This document shows positions 51,601-60,625 of a stretch of 64,000 nucleotides of DNA, in pieces; position 1 is the stretch's first letter; each line of letters opens with the position of its first letter. The notes below the pieces were generated by a model. It was given only the letters and a program-made list of their open reading frames with translations, was not told where the DNA came from and did no database searches. The stretch comes from Arthrobacter sp. 9V (GTDB lineage: Bacteria > Actinomycetota > Actinomycetes > Actinomycetales > Micrococcaceae). The translations under genes and the position numbers were made by a program. Location of the stretch: the NCBI RefSeq assembly GCF_902506065.1, contig NZ_LR732912.1, positions 3,221,388 to 3,285,387 on the forward strand, written 5' to 3'.

Positions 51601-52299
51601 CGAGCGCTGATCGGCCACGGCGAACCAGCGCATCTGGTCCACTTCGTCACCGAAGAATTCCACGCGGATGGGGTGGTCTTCGGTGGGTGGGAAGACGTCA
51701 AGGATGCCTCCGCGGACTGCGAATTCGCCACGGTGCGTCACCATGTCAACGCGGGCATATGCGGCGTCGGACAGGGCTCGCACAACTTCGGTGAAGGATC
51801 GCTCCTGCCCCACCTGCAAAGTGACGGGGACCAAGTCACCGAGGCCGGCCACAATCGGCTGGACCACCGCGCGAACCGGGGCTACCACCACACGCAGGGG
51901 GGCCGCCGTCGAGCTTTCCGGGTGCGTCAGGCGGCGCAGGACCGAGAGCCGGCGGCCAACGGTGTCCGAGCGTGGCGAAAGCCGCTCGTGCGGGAGGGTC
52001 TCCCAGCTGGGGAAGGTGGCCACGGATTCTGCTGGGAGGTAAGAGGCGAGCGCCGCGGTGAGGTCCTCGGCTTCACGGCCGGTGGCGGTGACTGCGAGGA
52101 CCACGGGAGCGGCGGCGCCATCGGCGCCGGCGGAAGCCAGGGCATCGGCCATTTCGGCGAGCAACACCGCACGCATCCCTTGGGGGGCGCTGATCTGGTA
52201 GTCGGCGTTCCGGTCGCTGAAGGACCGCTGCGCCTCCGTACGAACGCGCGCAAAAGTCTTGTCCTCCGCCAGTGCGCGGCGCAGACCGTTGAGGCTCAT
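48667..52299 (-). CDS. mfd: Transcription-repair coupling factor
   Basis: Mfd removes RNA polymerase stalled at DNA damage and recruits UvrA. The 1210-residue protein contains the UvrB-homology module (DRNADYQISAPQGMRAVLLAEMADAL at the start), the polymerase-interacting CarD-like domain (LHAGDFVVHEQHGIGRFVELI), the helicase motor (Walker A GDVGYGKTEIAVRAAF, DEEQ, ATPIPRTLEMSL) and the TRCF C-terminal domain. I chose the ATG at 52299 (MSLNGLRRAL), nine bases after TAGGAG; upstream in-frame starts lack support. Antisense frames here are long but unconvincing. Confidence 0.96.
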   Translation of the reverse strand: MSLNGLRRALAEDKTFARVRTEAQRSFSDRNADYQISAPQGMRAVLLAEMADALASAGADGAAAPVVLAVTATGREAEDLTAALASYLPAESVATFPSWETLPHERLSPRSDTVGRRLSVLRRLTHPESSTAAPLRVVVAPVRAVVQPIVAGLGDLVPVTLQVGQERSFTEVVRALSDAAYARVDMVTHRGEFAVRGGILDVFPPTEDHPIRVEFFGDEVDQMRWFAVADQRSLSAPGIHHPTELHAPPCREILITASVMSRAAKLKADMPAAADMLEKIAGGIAVEGMESLAPVLVDAMVPFVDQLPAGSLSVVIEPEKVRTRAHDLAATNEEFLEAAWSTASDGGAAPLDLSSQASTDLHAASFRSLTDIRSAALEHGVSWWSITSLASDEDLVLDIDVLNMRAREPRGYQGDVAEMLEFIGSRVREQWRVVVVTDGPGPAQRLAELFHDAEIPCSRVESLDEEPQPGIIEVTTAAVGRGFVLDGLKLGLLTEADLLGRATASSTKDMRRMPSKRRNAVDPLQLHAGDFVVHEQHGIGRFVELIQRKVAGTSSSDAGLREYLVLEYAPSKRGAPGDRLFVPTDQLDQVTRYVGGDAPALSKMGGADWASTKSKARKAVKEIAGELIRLYSARMASRGHAFAPDTPWQRELEEAFPYVETPDQLTTINEVKADMEREIPMDRLVSGDVGYGKTEIAVRAAFKAVQDGKQVAVLVPTTLLAQQHYETFTERFSGFPLRVKPLSRFQSSKEAKETAEGVKSGAVDVVIGTHRLLSKDFQFKDLGLVIVDEEQRFGVEHKEALKKMRTNVDVLAMSATPIPRTLEMSLTGIRETSTLATPPEERHPVLTYVGPYTNKQTSAAIRRELMREGQVFFVHNRVSSIERIAAQIRELVPEARVEVAHGQMSESRLEKIIVDFWEKRFDVLVCTTIIETGLDISNANTLIVDGADKYGLSQLHQLRGRVGRGRERAYAYFLYPSEKPLGEVALERLKAVAAHNELGAGMQLAMKDLEIRGAGNLLGGEQSGHIQGVGFDLYIRLVGEAVAEYRGEAEEKAAEMKIELPVNAHLPHDYVPGERLRLEAYRKLASAITYEAIDEVLAELVDRYGEPPLPAQNLIAVARFRVGAREAGLSDVALQGNFIRFSPAQLPESKTMRLNRMYPGSQVKPALDAVLIPKPKTARIGGRDLQDAEILQWANNVIEAIFADVPVKAG

Positions 52300-52408
52300 G
52301 GCAGAAACTCCTAGGGTGGGTCCAAGGGCAGGCAACACAAATGCCCGGAAATTCAGATGAATGCCGGGTCATTCCAGCCTACCTCTACCCCCAGCCACAG
52401 GAGTTCCT

Positions 52409-53935
52409 TTGCAGCCTTCGGAAGCTACACATTCCAACACCCCGCAAGAGACCAAGACAGTGCTGGTCACCGGTGCCACCGGTTACATCGGCGGGCGTTT
52501 GGTCCCCCGACTCCTTGAAGCCGGCCACAAGGTCAAAGTCCTTGTCCGCACGCCGCAGAAAATTGCCGATGTTCCCTGGCACGATCAGGTTGAGATCGTC
52601 CAGGACAGCCTGTCCGATGCCCAGAGCCTGGCCGACGCGCTGAAGGGCGTGGATGTCCTCTACTACCTGGTCCACTCCATGGCCTCCGGGAGCGGATTTG
52701 AAGCCAAGGAAGAATCCATGGCCAAGCTGGTGGCCGCGGCTGCCGGGGAAGCGGGCGTGGACAGGATCGTCTACCTGGGCGGCCTGCACCCTGAAAATGA
52801 GGAACTGTCCATCCATATGCGGTCCCGGGAGACCGTGGGGCGGGTATTCCTGGAGTCTGCGGTTGACTCAATAGTTTTCCAGGCCGGCGTGGTCATCGGT
52901 TCGGGCTCGGCGTCGTTCGAGATGATCCGGCACCTTGCCGAGACCCTGCCCGTCATGCCGGCGCCCAGCTGGGTCAATAACCGGGTTGAGGCAATCGCGG
53001 TCCGCGATGTACTTCATTACCTCGTGGCGGCGGCCTCGATCCCGGACAGGCTGAACCGTTCCTTTGATGTTGGTTCCAGGGATGTCCTGAAGTACAAGGA
53101 CATGATGAATGAATACGCCGTGGAGCGCGGGCTCCCGCGGCGACTGGTGATAGCTCTTCCGGTGCCTGCTCCCAAGCTCGCTGGCTTGTGGGTTGCCTTG
53201 GTGACTCCCATTCCGTTGTCCATGTCCCTGCCTTTGGTGCAGTCGCTGCAGCACGATGCTGTCTCGCGGGAGCACGACGTCGACAAATACATTCCACAGC
53301 CCGACGGCGGACTGACGCCTTACCGGCGCGCCGTCGCCCTTGCGCTGGGCAAAGAACGGGACGGACAGGTTGAGACCACCTGGGCCAACGCCGGCATTGA
53401 CGCCGATCCCCTGCCGAGCGACCCCGACTGGGCCGGGTACAAAGTGTTCCTTGATGAACGGACCTTCCACAGCGAAGCCAAACCGGAACATGTGTGGACC
53501 ATCATTGAGGGCATCGGAGGCAAGAACGGCTGGTACTCGCTTCCCTTGGCGTGGCGGGTCCGGGGGTGGCTGGACAAGTTGCAGGGCGGCGCAGGGCTCT
53601 TGCGGGGACGCAGGCACCCCAAGACCCTGAACACGGGTGAGGTAGTGGACTGGTGGCGGGTGGAAGCGATCGAGCGCGGACATCTGCTCCGTTTACGCGC
53701 CGAGATGCGGGCCCCCGGCGGCGCCTGGCTTGAATTGGCGGTAGAACCCGACGGCGATGGCAGCCTTTACAAGCAGCGGGCCATCTTCTTCCCCCGCGGC
53801 CTGGCGGGAAGGCTGTATTGGCTGGGTGTGTACCCCTTCCATGGGTTCATTTTCCCCTCCATGGCCCGCAATATTTCGGCCGCAGCCACTACGCTCCAAG
53901 ACGCCGGTTCAGGGGCGTCCACCCGGACCCCGTAG
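52409..53935 (+). CDS. NAD(P)-binding SDR-like protein with C-terminal DUF2867 domain
   Basis: A 508-residue two-domain protein. The first 300 residues form an atypical SDR/NmrA-like Rossmann fold (TVLVTGATGYIGGRLVPRLLEAGHKVKVLVR, LYYLVHSMASG, RIVYLGGLHPEN). The rest matches DUF2867, a START-like domain (FHSEAKPEHVWTIIEGIGGKNGWYSLPLAWRVRGWLDKLQGG ... FPRGLAGRLYWLGVYPFHGFIFPSMARNI). Function is unknown; related proteins are thought to bind quinone- or lipid-like molecules. A TTG start lies five bases after AGGAG; earlier starts would include a Pro-rich stretch with no conservation. It is divergent from mfd. Confidence 0.85.
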   Translation: MQPSEATHSNTPQETKTVLVTGATGYIGGRLVPRLLEAGHKVKVLVRTPQKIADVPWHDQVEIVQDSLSDAQSLADALKGVDVLYYLVHSMASGSGFEAKEESMAKLVAAAAGEAGVDRIVYLGGLHPENEELSIHMRSRETVGRVFLESAVDSIVFQAGVVIGSGSASFEMIRHLAETLPVMPAPSWVNNRVEAIAVRDVLHYLVAAASIPDRLNRSFDVGSRDVLKYKDMMNEYAVERGLPRRLVIALPVPAPKLAGLWVALVTPIPLSMSLPLVQSLQHDAVSREHDVDKYIPQPDGGLTPYRRAVALALGKERDGQVETTWANAGIDADPLPSDPDWAGYKVFLDERTFHSEAKPEHVWTIIEGIGGKNGWYSLPLAWRVRGWLDKLQGGAGLLRGRRHPKTLNTGEVVDWWRVEAIERGHLLRLRAEMRAPGGAWLELAVEPDGDGSLYKQRAIFFPRGLAGRLYWLGVYPFHGFIFPSMARNISAAATTLQDAGSGASTRTP

Positions 53936-53982
53936 GATGTTGGGAGCTAAAAAGCTTCACCACAACCATCCACGGAGGACCC

Positions 53983-54480
53983 ATGGCCCTGAGTGCATCC
54001 ACCACCCTGCCCCACAGCGTTGACCGCGTAGCCGCAGTCTTCGTGAACGAAGATTTCCTGCGTCACACCAGTGAATACGTGGGCGGCTCCTTGGAATCGT
54101 TCACCATTGACGGCGACACCGCCGGCGCTTTCACCACCACCACGGTGCGCACGCTGCCCACCACACGCCTGCCGGACATCGCCCGCAAGTTTGTTGGCGA
54201 AACCCTCAAGGTAACCCAGACCGAGAAGTGGGAAGCCCCGGCTGCCGACGGTTCACGGTCCAGCACCATTGCATTGAAGATCTCCGGCGCTCCGCTGGAT
54301 GTCACCGCGGTCCAGCGCTTGGTGGCAGAAGGCGCCAGCACCAGGATCGAGCTCGAAGGCAACGTGACCTCCTCGGTTCCGTTCCTGGGTGGCAAGATCG
54401 CCGACGCCGCCGAGCCCATGGTGGGCAAGGCTCTGGGTATCCAGTCCCAGCAGGCGCAGGCCTGGCTCGAAAGCCACTAA
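53983..54480 (+). CDS. DUF2505 domain-containing protein
   Basis: A 165-residue protein of the actinobacterial DUF2505 family, a START/SRPBCC-like fold. The pattern ASTTLPHSVDRVAAVFVNEDFLRH, TTTTVRTLPTTRLPDIARKFVGETLKVTQTEKWEAP and GNVTSSVPFLGGKIADAAEPMVGKAL fits the family along its length. The role is unknown; lipid binding is a common guess. ACGGAGGA precedes the ATG at 53983. The next gene starts two bases after its stop, a stable actinobacterial pair. Confidence 0.88.
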   Translation: MALSASTTLPHSVDRVAAVFVNEDFLRHTSEYVGGSLESFTIDGDTAGAFTTTTVRTLPTTRLPDIARKFVGETLKVTQTEKWEAPAADGSRSSTIALKISGAPLDVTAVQRLVAEGASTRIELEGNVTSSVPFLGGKIADAAEPMVGKALGIQSQQAQAWLESH

Positions 54481-54481
54481 C

Positions 54482-54703
54482 GTGGAGATCCCCGCAATCC
54501 TGGCAATCGTCCTGATCGTTGCCGGCGTCTGGTCTTTGGTGGTGTGGCCGCAGTTCCTCAAGCGCGTCATGAAGGACCCCCGCGCCCGCGACGCCGCCGG
54601 GAAGGCCACCAAGTTCCTCACGGTCCACGTTGTGCTGGTCACCATTTCCATGGTGCTCGGACTCGCGACGGCGGGCATTGGGATCGCGGGCCTGATCGCC
54701 TAG
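54482..54703 (+). CDS. SCO4848 family small membrane protein
   Basis: A 73-residue protein with an N-terminal helix (AILAIVLIVAGVWSLVVWPQFLKR), a charged middle (MKDPRARDAAGKATKFL) and a second helix (TVHVVLVTISMVLGLATAGIGIAGLI), as in the SCO4848 family. The GTG at 54482 follows the previous stop by one base, so it is coupled to the DUF2505 gene. Conserved across actinobacteria, function unknown. Confidence 0.82.
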   Translation: MEIPAILAIVLIVAGVWSLVVWPQFLKRVMKDPRARDAAGKATKFLTVHVVLVTISMVLGLATAGIGIAGLIA

Positions 54704-54718
54704 CTTACCCAACTGATG

Positions 54719-54788
54719 TACCCAACTAGGGGACAGCACATGCTCTACTGAGCGGTCAGTGGAACAAGTGCTGTCCCCTAGTTGGGTA
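54719..54788. terminator. Perfect 21-bp inverted repeat upstream of nhaA
   Basis: The arms at 54719-54739 and 54768-54788 are exact reverse complements around a 28-base loop, with no T-run. It may end the upstream transcript or be a palindromic repeat unit. Confidence 0.6.
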
Positions 54789-54872
54789 TGATGGACAGTG
54801 GTGTGCCGGGAAGTCTGGTCGGCGGTTCTTTTGCAGTACCCGCAAATGCCCGCCCACTTTTGAGGAGCCCTT

Positions 54873-56207
54873 GTGCCCCATCCATCGAACCAGCCCGCAG
54901 CACCCGAGCCCTCCCGTCAGGACGGCACCGGCAAAATCTTCTCCCGCTCCAGCTACCCCGAGTACCGCAGGATCCTCGCGATCCTGCGTACGGAAACTGT
55001 TGGCGGCGCCCTTCTCCTTGCCGCTACCGTGGTGGCGCTCATTTGGGCCAACTCCCCCGCAGCAGACGGCTATTTCGCACTCCGCGATGTCAAGATCGGC
55101 TATGAACCCTGGCATCTTGAGCTGAGCCTGGGCCATTGGGCTTCGGACGGACTCCTGGCGGTGTTTTTCTTCCTCGCCGGACTGGAACTCAAACGCGAAT
55201 TCGTCGCCGGGGAACTCCGTAAACCCGCCAAAGCTGTTGTCCCCGTGGCCGCTGCCGTGGGTGGCGTGGTGGTTCCGGCCCTGATCTACGTTCTCTTCAA
55301 CCTGGGGACCGCCGGCGAGACGCTCAAAGGCTGGGCCATCCCCACAGCCACGGACATTGCCTTCGCCTTGGCCGTGCTGGCCGTCATCAACACCCACCTG
55401 CCCGCCGCGCTCCGGACGTTCCTGCTGACGCTCGCCGTGGTTGATGACCTCATCGCAATCGGCATCATCGCTTTCTTCTACTCCACCGGGCTCCAGCCCC
55501 TCATGCTTTTGGCCGCCTTGGTGCCCCTGGCGCTCTTCACGTTCCTGGTCCAGAAACGGATCCGCAGCTGGTATCTTCTGGTACCGCTCGCCTTGGCAAC
55601 GTGGGGCTTCGTCCACGCCTCCGGCATTCACGCCACCGTGGCCGGGGTGCTGTTGGGCTTCGCCGTTCCGGTCCTGGCCAGCGGAAAAAAGGGAGAACCC
55701 GCCGAAGGCCTGGCTGAGCACCTCGAACACAAACTTCGCCCGTTCTCGGCAGGCTTTGCCGTGCCGGTCTTCGCGTTCTTCTCCGCCGGCGTGGCCTTGG
55801 GCGGCTTGGATGGGATGGGAGCCGCGCTCAGGGACCCCGTGGCTGTGGGTATTGTGGCAGCGCTGGTGGTGGGCAAGGCTGTGGGTGTCTTCGGCACCAC
55901 GTTCCTGGTGACCAAAACCACCCGTGCGAGCCTGGACTCCAGCATCGCCTGGATCGACCTCTTCGGCCTGGCGCTGCTGGCCGGCATAGGATTCACCGTC
56001 TCGTTGCTGATCGGCGAGTTGAGCTTCGGCGCCGGCTCAGCCCATAACGACCACGCCAAGGTGGCCATCCTGGCTGGTTCCCTGATCTCGGCGCTGCTGG
56101 CCGCCGTCGTGCTTAAGGCACGTAACCGGCGCTACCGCCATGTGCAGGCAGAGGAAGAACGGGACGACGACGGCGACGGCGTCCCTGACGTCTTCGCCCG
56201 CAGCTGA
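54873..56207 (+). CDS. nhaA: Na+/H+ antiporter NhaA
   Basis: This antiporter expels Na+ in exchange for H+ for pH and salt balance. The 444-residue membrane protein has the NhaA core: [50 protein letters not shown] and the paired aspartates Asp191-Asp192 in [15 protein letters not shown], equivalent to the cation-binding pair of E. coli NhaA. The tail is acidic ([14 protein letters not shown]). TGAGGAG lies before the GTG start. It is convergent with sufU, separated by 22 bases. Confidence 0.95.
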   Translation: MPHPSNQPAAPEPSRQDGTGKIFSRSSYPEYRRILAILRTETVGGALLLAATVVALIWANSPAADGYFALRDVKIGYEPWHLELSLGHWASDGLLAVFFFLAGLELKREFVAGELRKPAKAVVPVAAAVGGVVVPALIYVLFNLGTAGETLKGWAIPTATDIAFALAVLAVINTHLPAALRTFLLTLAVVDDLIAIGIIAFFYSTGLQPLMLLAALVPLALFTFLVQKRIRSWYLLVPLALATWGFVHASGIHATVAGVLLGFAVPVLASGKKGEPAEGLAEHLEHKLRPFSAGFAVPVFAFFSAGVALGGLDGMGAALRDPVAVGIVAALVVGKAVGVFGTTFLVTKTTRASLDSSIAWIDLFGLALLAGIGFTVSLLIGELSFGAGSAHNDHAKVAILAGSLISALLAAVVLKARNRRYRHVQAEEERDDDGDGVPDVFARS

Positions 56208-56229
56208 GGAGGGGCTGCTCAGGCAGCTG

Positions 56230-56682
56230 CTACGCGGAGGCTTGGTTGAGGGCGTCCTCGGCAGCAACCCAGGAGATCATGGCGCATTTCACGCGGGCCG
56301 CGTAGCGGGCAACTCCTTCGAACGCCGCGGCATCACCCAGGATCTCCGGGTCTGCCTGTACCTTTCCGCGCGAACGGAGAACTTCGCGGAAGTTATCTAT
56401 CACCGAGTGCAGTTCCTCCACGGACATGCCCTCGCCAAGTTCGCTAAGCACCGAGGCCGAGGCCATGGAGATGGAGCAGCCCGCCCCGTCCCAGCTGATC
56501 TGCTGGACAGTTCCATCGGATACCGCAAGCCGCAGCGTCACCTCATCCCCGCACACAGGGTTCAGCTGGTGCGACTGCCCGGTGGATGTACCGTCCGGGG
56601 CGTCGGTTTGGGCCAGGCCGCTGCCGTGCCGCTGCTTGGAGTGGTCCAGGATGATCTGCTGGTACAGCTGGTCAAGACTCAT
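56230..56682 (-). CDS. sufU: Fe-S cluster assembly protein SufU
   Basis: SufU is the zinc-bound sulfurtransferase partner that takes persulfide sulfur from SufS. The 150-residue protein begins MSLDQLYQQIILDHSKQRHGSG and carries the zinc ligands in LNPVCGDE, DGAGCSIS and RVKCAMISW. An insertion before the last cysteine, typical of SufU and absent in IscU scaffolds, is present. It follows sufS by 69 bases on the same strand, giving a sufSU pair. The other suf genes are not in the window. Confidence 0.93.
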   Translation of the reverse strand: MSLDQLYQQIILDHSKQRHGSGLAQTDAPDGTSTGQSHQLNPVCGDEVTLRLAVSDGTVQQISWDGAGCSISMASASVLSELGEGMSVEELHSVIDNFREVLRSRGKVQADPEILGDAAAFEGVARYAARVKCAMISWVAAEDALNQASA

Positions 56683-56751
56683 GATGCTTGGTGCCTCTTC
56701 TGGGGAAATCGTGGTTAACGGCTGGGCGGCCTGGGACCTCGTTGCCGTGTG

Positions 56752-58077
56752 TCAGGCCTGGAAGTAGGCCCTTACACCCGAAACGGCATCGAGGAAAGCG
56801 TCGACGTCGTCCGTGGTGTTGTAAAGGTAGGTGCTGGCCCGGGTGGTTGCCGTCAGGCCCAGGCGTCGGTGCAGCGGCTGGGCACAGTGGTGGCCAACGC
56901 GAACGGCGATGCCGCGGTCATCAAGGAACTGTCCGACGTCATGCGCGTGAACGCCCGCGACGTCGAAGGCGGCCAGCCCTATCCGTTCGGAACCCGAGGC
57001 AGGACCCACCACGCGAATGCCGTCTATGGCTTCGAGCCCTTTTACGAGCCGCTCACCCAAGGTGGTTTCCCACGCGTGGATACGGTCGATGCCCGTCTCA
57101 GTGAGGTAGTTCACTGCCGTTGCGAGCGCAACAGCCTGGGAAATGCGCTGGGTTCCGGCCTCGAATCGCTGCGGCGCCGGCAAGTACTCGGCCCGTTCCA
57201 TGGTGACAGTGGTGATCATGGACCCGCCCGTCAGGAAAGGCGGCAGGACATCCAGCAACTCCTGCTTCCCGTACAGAACGCCGACGCCGGTGGGGGCCAG
57301 CATCTTGTGGCCGGAGAAAACAGCGAAATCGACGTCCAGTTCTTTGACATTCACAGCCATATGCGGAACGGACTGGCAAGCGTCCAGGACAACCAACGCA
57401 CCCACGCGGCGGGCCATGGCCACCAGCTCAGTTACAGGGTTGATGGTGCCAAGGACGTTGGACGCGTGGCTGAAGGCAAGGACTTTGGTCCGCTCCCCCA
57501 CGATTTCGGCCGCTGCATCCAGCCTCAGAGTGCCGTGGTCCGTGATGGGGATGTACTTCAGTGTGGCACCCGTGCGGAAGGCCAGCTCCTGCCAAGGAAT
57601 GAGGTTGGCGTGATGTTCCATTTCGGTGACCACGATCTCGTCCCCAGGACCGATTGCGAGGTCCTTCAGCGCCGAAACGCCACGGCCCTGGGCAGCCCAC
57701 AGGGCTGCGTTGGACAGCGCGTAGCTGACGAGGTTCAGGCCCTCCGTGGCGTTCGAAGTCCACACGGTTTCCTCATACTGAGCTCCGATGAAGTCCGCCA
57801 CGGTCTGCCGCGCGTCCTCAAAGACCTCCGTAGCCTCCACGGCAAGGTGGTGGGCGCCCCGGTGAACGGCTGCGTTGCGTTGCTCGTAATACTCCTGCTC
57901 GGCTTCGATCACGCTGAGCGGATTCTGGGACGTGGCGCCGGAATCGAGATAGATCAAGGGTTTGCCGTGGACCAGCTGGTCCAGCACCGGGAAATCATTC
58001 CGGATCCGCAACACCTCCGCGTTGTCCATGGCATGCATGGATCGCTGCAGTGAGGCGGGAGTTGATACGGCAGTCAA
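56752..58077 (-). CDS. sufS: Cysteine desulfurase SufS
   Basis: This PLP enzyme takes sulfur from cysteine for Fe-S cluster assembly. The 441-residue protein has YLDSGATSQNP, WTSNATEGLNLVSYA, EMEHHANLIPW, the PLP lysine in FSGHKMLAPTGVGVLYG, and the catalytic cysteine in VRVGHHCAQPLHRRLG, whose preceding loop marks the SufS (group II) class. I chose the TTG at 58077, six bases after AAGGAG; internal ATGs before DNAEVLRIRNDFP are alternatives. It supplies clusters that NirB, NasC and NasB also need. Confidence 0.93.
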   Translation of the reverse strand: MTAVSTPASLQRSMHAMDNAEVLRIRNDFPVLDQLVHGKPLIYLDSGATSQNPLSVIEAEQEYYEQRNAAVHRGAHHLAVEATEVFEDARQTVADFIGAQYEETVWTSNATEGLNLVSYALSNAALWAAQGRGVSALKDLAIGPGDEIVVTEMEHHANLIPWQELAFRTGATLKYIPITDHGTLRLDAAAEIVGERTKVLAFSHASNVLGTINPVTELVAMARRVGALVVLDACQSVPHMAVNVKELDVDFAVFSGHKMLAPTGVGVLYGKQELLDVLPPFLTGGSMITTVTMERAEYLPAPQRFEAGTQRISQAVALATAVNYLTETGIDRIHAWETTLGERLVKGLEAIDGIRVVGPASGSERIGLAAFDVAGVHAHDVGQFLDDRGIAVRVGHHCAQPLHRRLGLTATTRASTYLYNTTDDVDAFLDAVSGVRAYFQA

Positions 58078-58156
58078 GGGGCGCTCCTTGGAAATCCTTC
58101 AGGGACTCCTCATTATCCCACGGTGGCCCCTGCCCGGCGGTGTGCCGTACAGCACG

Positions 58157-60625
58157 TCAGCCGCCTGCCCTCCCCGGCACCCAGCCCAGGGGTGGAACGA
58201 TCCCGCTGTCGAAGGTGTTCCGGAGCCTTTCCAGCAGCACAGAGGCGCGGCGACTGGCAGCAGACCTCGTCCTGGCCTCATAGCCTTCAGCGGCCCGCGA
58301 GTAGCACAGGGCGGCATAGGCAAACTGCCGGTCCGCGGACAGGCTCCGGCCCGCGGCTTCAAGAGTCTTGGGATCGTGGCCCGCCAAGGCTGCAGCAAAC
58401 GTTCCCCACGCTGTGCCTCCGGGACCGTGGACAGTGGCGGCAAGCACGCCAAGGCGGCGCAGGTTTCCGGAATCCTCGACGGCGGCACTGGCCGCGTTCA
58501 ACGTGAGGAGAGAGAAAACTTCAGCTTCCAACAAAGGGCTGCCATGAGAGTGCAACGTTTCTGCAAGCGCCTCCAGATGACGTGACTTACCGGAAACCTG
58601 GTCCTGTGCGGCGGCGACAAACAGAGAGCTCAGCTGAGTGAGGAGATCGGGTTGCATGAGGAGACGGGGTTGTATGGCCGGGCCTTGCCGGGCTGCTGCT
58701 TCGCTTTGCCGTACCCTTGCCGTGGCCTGCCGGGGGTTCCCGCACAGCGCCTCGGAGTAGGCCAGCAGGGCCGCAGCCAGGGCGAGGACGGGCGGCAGGC
58801 CGGCGTCGTGCAGTTCTGCCGGAACCGGCTCCAAAGTAGCCCGGGCTGCGCGCGGGAGTCCTTGGCTGAGCTGGACGTAACCGCGGGCAACGTCCAGGCA
58901 CGCCGAGAGGTGCATGGGCATGGTGTAGTCGGCAGGAGAGGTAAGGAGCGCGTCCACCTGTTCCCAATCCAGGGTGTACCGCAGGACAATGACGTGACGC
59001 AGCAGCGCGCCCGGGAGGAACAAGTCCAAGGCAGAGTCAGCTTTGATGGCTTCCATGGCCGCCGTTGACTTCATCAACGCCTCCGGTGCCGCCCCGGACA
59101 GCAGCAGACGCTCGGCTTCGCGCAGGTTCTCCACGATCAAGAGGGCAGGGTCGCCCGGCTCCCCCGAACGCCGGCCGGCAAGATCCGCCCCAGCCGCTTC
59201 CGCTTCCGGAGGCGCGGCACCCAGCAACCCCAGAGCCAGCAGGCGGTGCGCGGCGTCAATCTTCACTTCAAGGGGCCCACCCGCAGTTGCCAGCTGCCGA
59301 AGTTCCGGACCTGCTTCCCGAATGTGGCCCTCGGCGATCAATGCCCGCGCCCTGACCAGCCTGGCCTCGTCCAAGTGGTCCGCCCCCGTCACTGCCGAGG
59401 CTGCCCTCAGGGCAAGTTCGGCCGTAGATGGCCTGTCAGCGGCCGGTGCGGCAGCGAGGAGAAGTTCGTCTGAGAGCGTCAGCCCGCAATCGAGGGTCCA
59501 CGTTATCCATCGCAGCATGGTGGCCGCCGTCTCCGTTGTCAGTCCGGGCTCCTCAACGCCCAGCCGGAGCGCCATGCTCCGTGACCGGGGTACGGACAGC
59601 CGGGTGCCTTCCCCTCGCAGCCAGGAACTCGTGCGCAGCAGCGGGGGCCGTCCGGGCAGCAGCCTGACGTCGCGGTTCGAGAGGAGATGTTCCATGGCCT
59701 TTTGGCCGAAGTGGCGCTCCACTACCTCAAGGGCCACAGGCTCGGAGAGCGCGATCAGTTCAAGAGCCTGGCGTTCCTCCGGCGGACGCGAAATGTTCTC
59801 CGCCCGGACATGCTCAACAACACCGGGCCAGTCACAGTGTGCCCGGACATCAATGGTCCAGTAACCATCCATCCGCACCAGGAAACCGGAGCGGCGGGCG
59901 TCTCCGACGGCCAGGCCCAGCAATCCCACGTTGAAGCCGCTCATGGCGGCAAGGAGGCTGCTGGCACGCCGCTGGACATGTCCGCCAAGAATGGACTCGC
60001 ACAGAGCGTGTGCCTCGCTGAACGTCAAGGGCGGCAGGAAGTACTGCTCCAGGAAGCCGTCCTCCCAGAGCTGGTACAGATCCGGCGGAAGGGGGTGTCG
60101 GCTTTCCGCCGTGGCAACCAGGGTTGCGCCGAAGCCGGGAATAAGTTGCAGCAAAACCGCCAGTGAAGCCGGATCAATGTAGTGGATGTCATCCACCAAC
60201 AGAACCAGCTGCGGCCGTGACGGCTGGACGTGTCGTTTGCCCCGGCGTCGTCCGCGTGGTGGCGTATACAAGTAGTCGGCCGGCCCCAGAGTACTGCTCA
60301 GGGCCCGCAGAACGTGGAGGCCGGGGGCTACGGTTTCCTCCGCTTCAGCCGCCGAAACGGCATCCAAGGCCCCGAAATGAAGCGCTCGCCGTTCCGGTTT
60401 CCCCGCGAATGTACGGACATCGACGCTTTTGGGCAGTCCCTCTTTGATGGAGAGCAAAAGATGGCTCTTACCGGAGCCCCGCTCTCCTACTACCACTATT
60501 CCGCTGGTGGACGCGGACGGCACCGCTGAAAGGATGAGGTTTAGAAGTTGCGCCCTGTCCGGAAATGGTGATGGCCTCAGACCGGCTGTGACGGTGTCTT
60601 CGTCCAGCCAAGGGTCCGGCAACAT
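58157..60625 (-). CDS. STAND/LAL-type ATPase without a DNA-binding domain
   Basis: An 822-residue relative of the LuxR-type LAL regulators. The N-terminus has a P-loop IVVVGERGSGKSHLLLSI and a Walker B-like LVLLVDDIHYIDPASL, then the conserved VATAESRHPLPPDLYQLWEDG. About 400 residues of alpha-helical, TPR-like sequence follow. It ends with RNTFDSGIVPPLGWVPGRAGG, with no LuxR helix-turn-helix; only about 80 bases separate its stop from sufS, so none has been cut off by a nearby frameshift. The next two genes are related and keep their HTH. The ATG at 60625 lies five bases after GGAG. Confidence 0.78.
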   Translation of the reverse strand: MLPDPWLDEDTVTAGLRPSPFPDRAQLLNLILSAVPSASTSGIVVVGERGSGKSHLLLSIKEGLPKSVDVRTFAGKPERRALHFGALDAVSAAEAEETVAPGLHVLRALSSTLGPADYLYTPPRGRRRGKRHVQPSRPQLVLLVDDIHYIDPASLAVLLQLIPGFGATLVATAESRHPLPPDLYQLWEDGFLEQYFLPPLTFSEAHALCESILGGHVQRRASSLLAAMSGFNVGLLGLAVGDARRSGFLVRMDGYWTIDVRAHCDWPGVVEHVRAENISRPPEERQALELIALSEPVALEVVERHFGQKAMEHLLSNRDVRLLPGRPPLLRTSSWLRGEGTRLSVPRSRSMALRLGVEEPGLTTETAATMLRWITWTLDCGLTLSDELLLAAAPAADRPSTAELALRAASAVTGADHLDEARLVRARALIAEGHIREAGPELRQLATAGGPLEVKIDAAHRLLALGLLGAAPPEAEAAGADLAGRRSGEPGDPALLIVENLREAERLLLSGAAPEALMKSTAAMEAIKADSALDLFLPGALLRHVIVLRYTLDWEQVDALLTSPADYTMPMHLSACLDVARGYVQLSQGLPRAARATLEPVPAELHDAGLPPVLALAAALLAYSEALCGNPRQATARVRQSEAAARQGPAIQPRLLMQPDLLTQLSSLFVAAAQDQVSGKSRHLEALAETLHSHGSPLLEAEVFSLLTLNAASAAVEDSGNLRRLGVLAATVHGPGGTAWGTFAAALAGHDPKTLEAAGRSLSADRQFAYAALCYSRAAEGYEARTRSAASRRASVLLERLRNTFDSGIVPPLGWVPGRAGG

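Noticed and set aside
58157..58300. HTH-less LAL gene as a frameshifted pseudogene
   Set aside because: No HTH-like sequence is found in any frame in the 80 bases before sufS, and the main frame is open over 822 codons.
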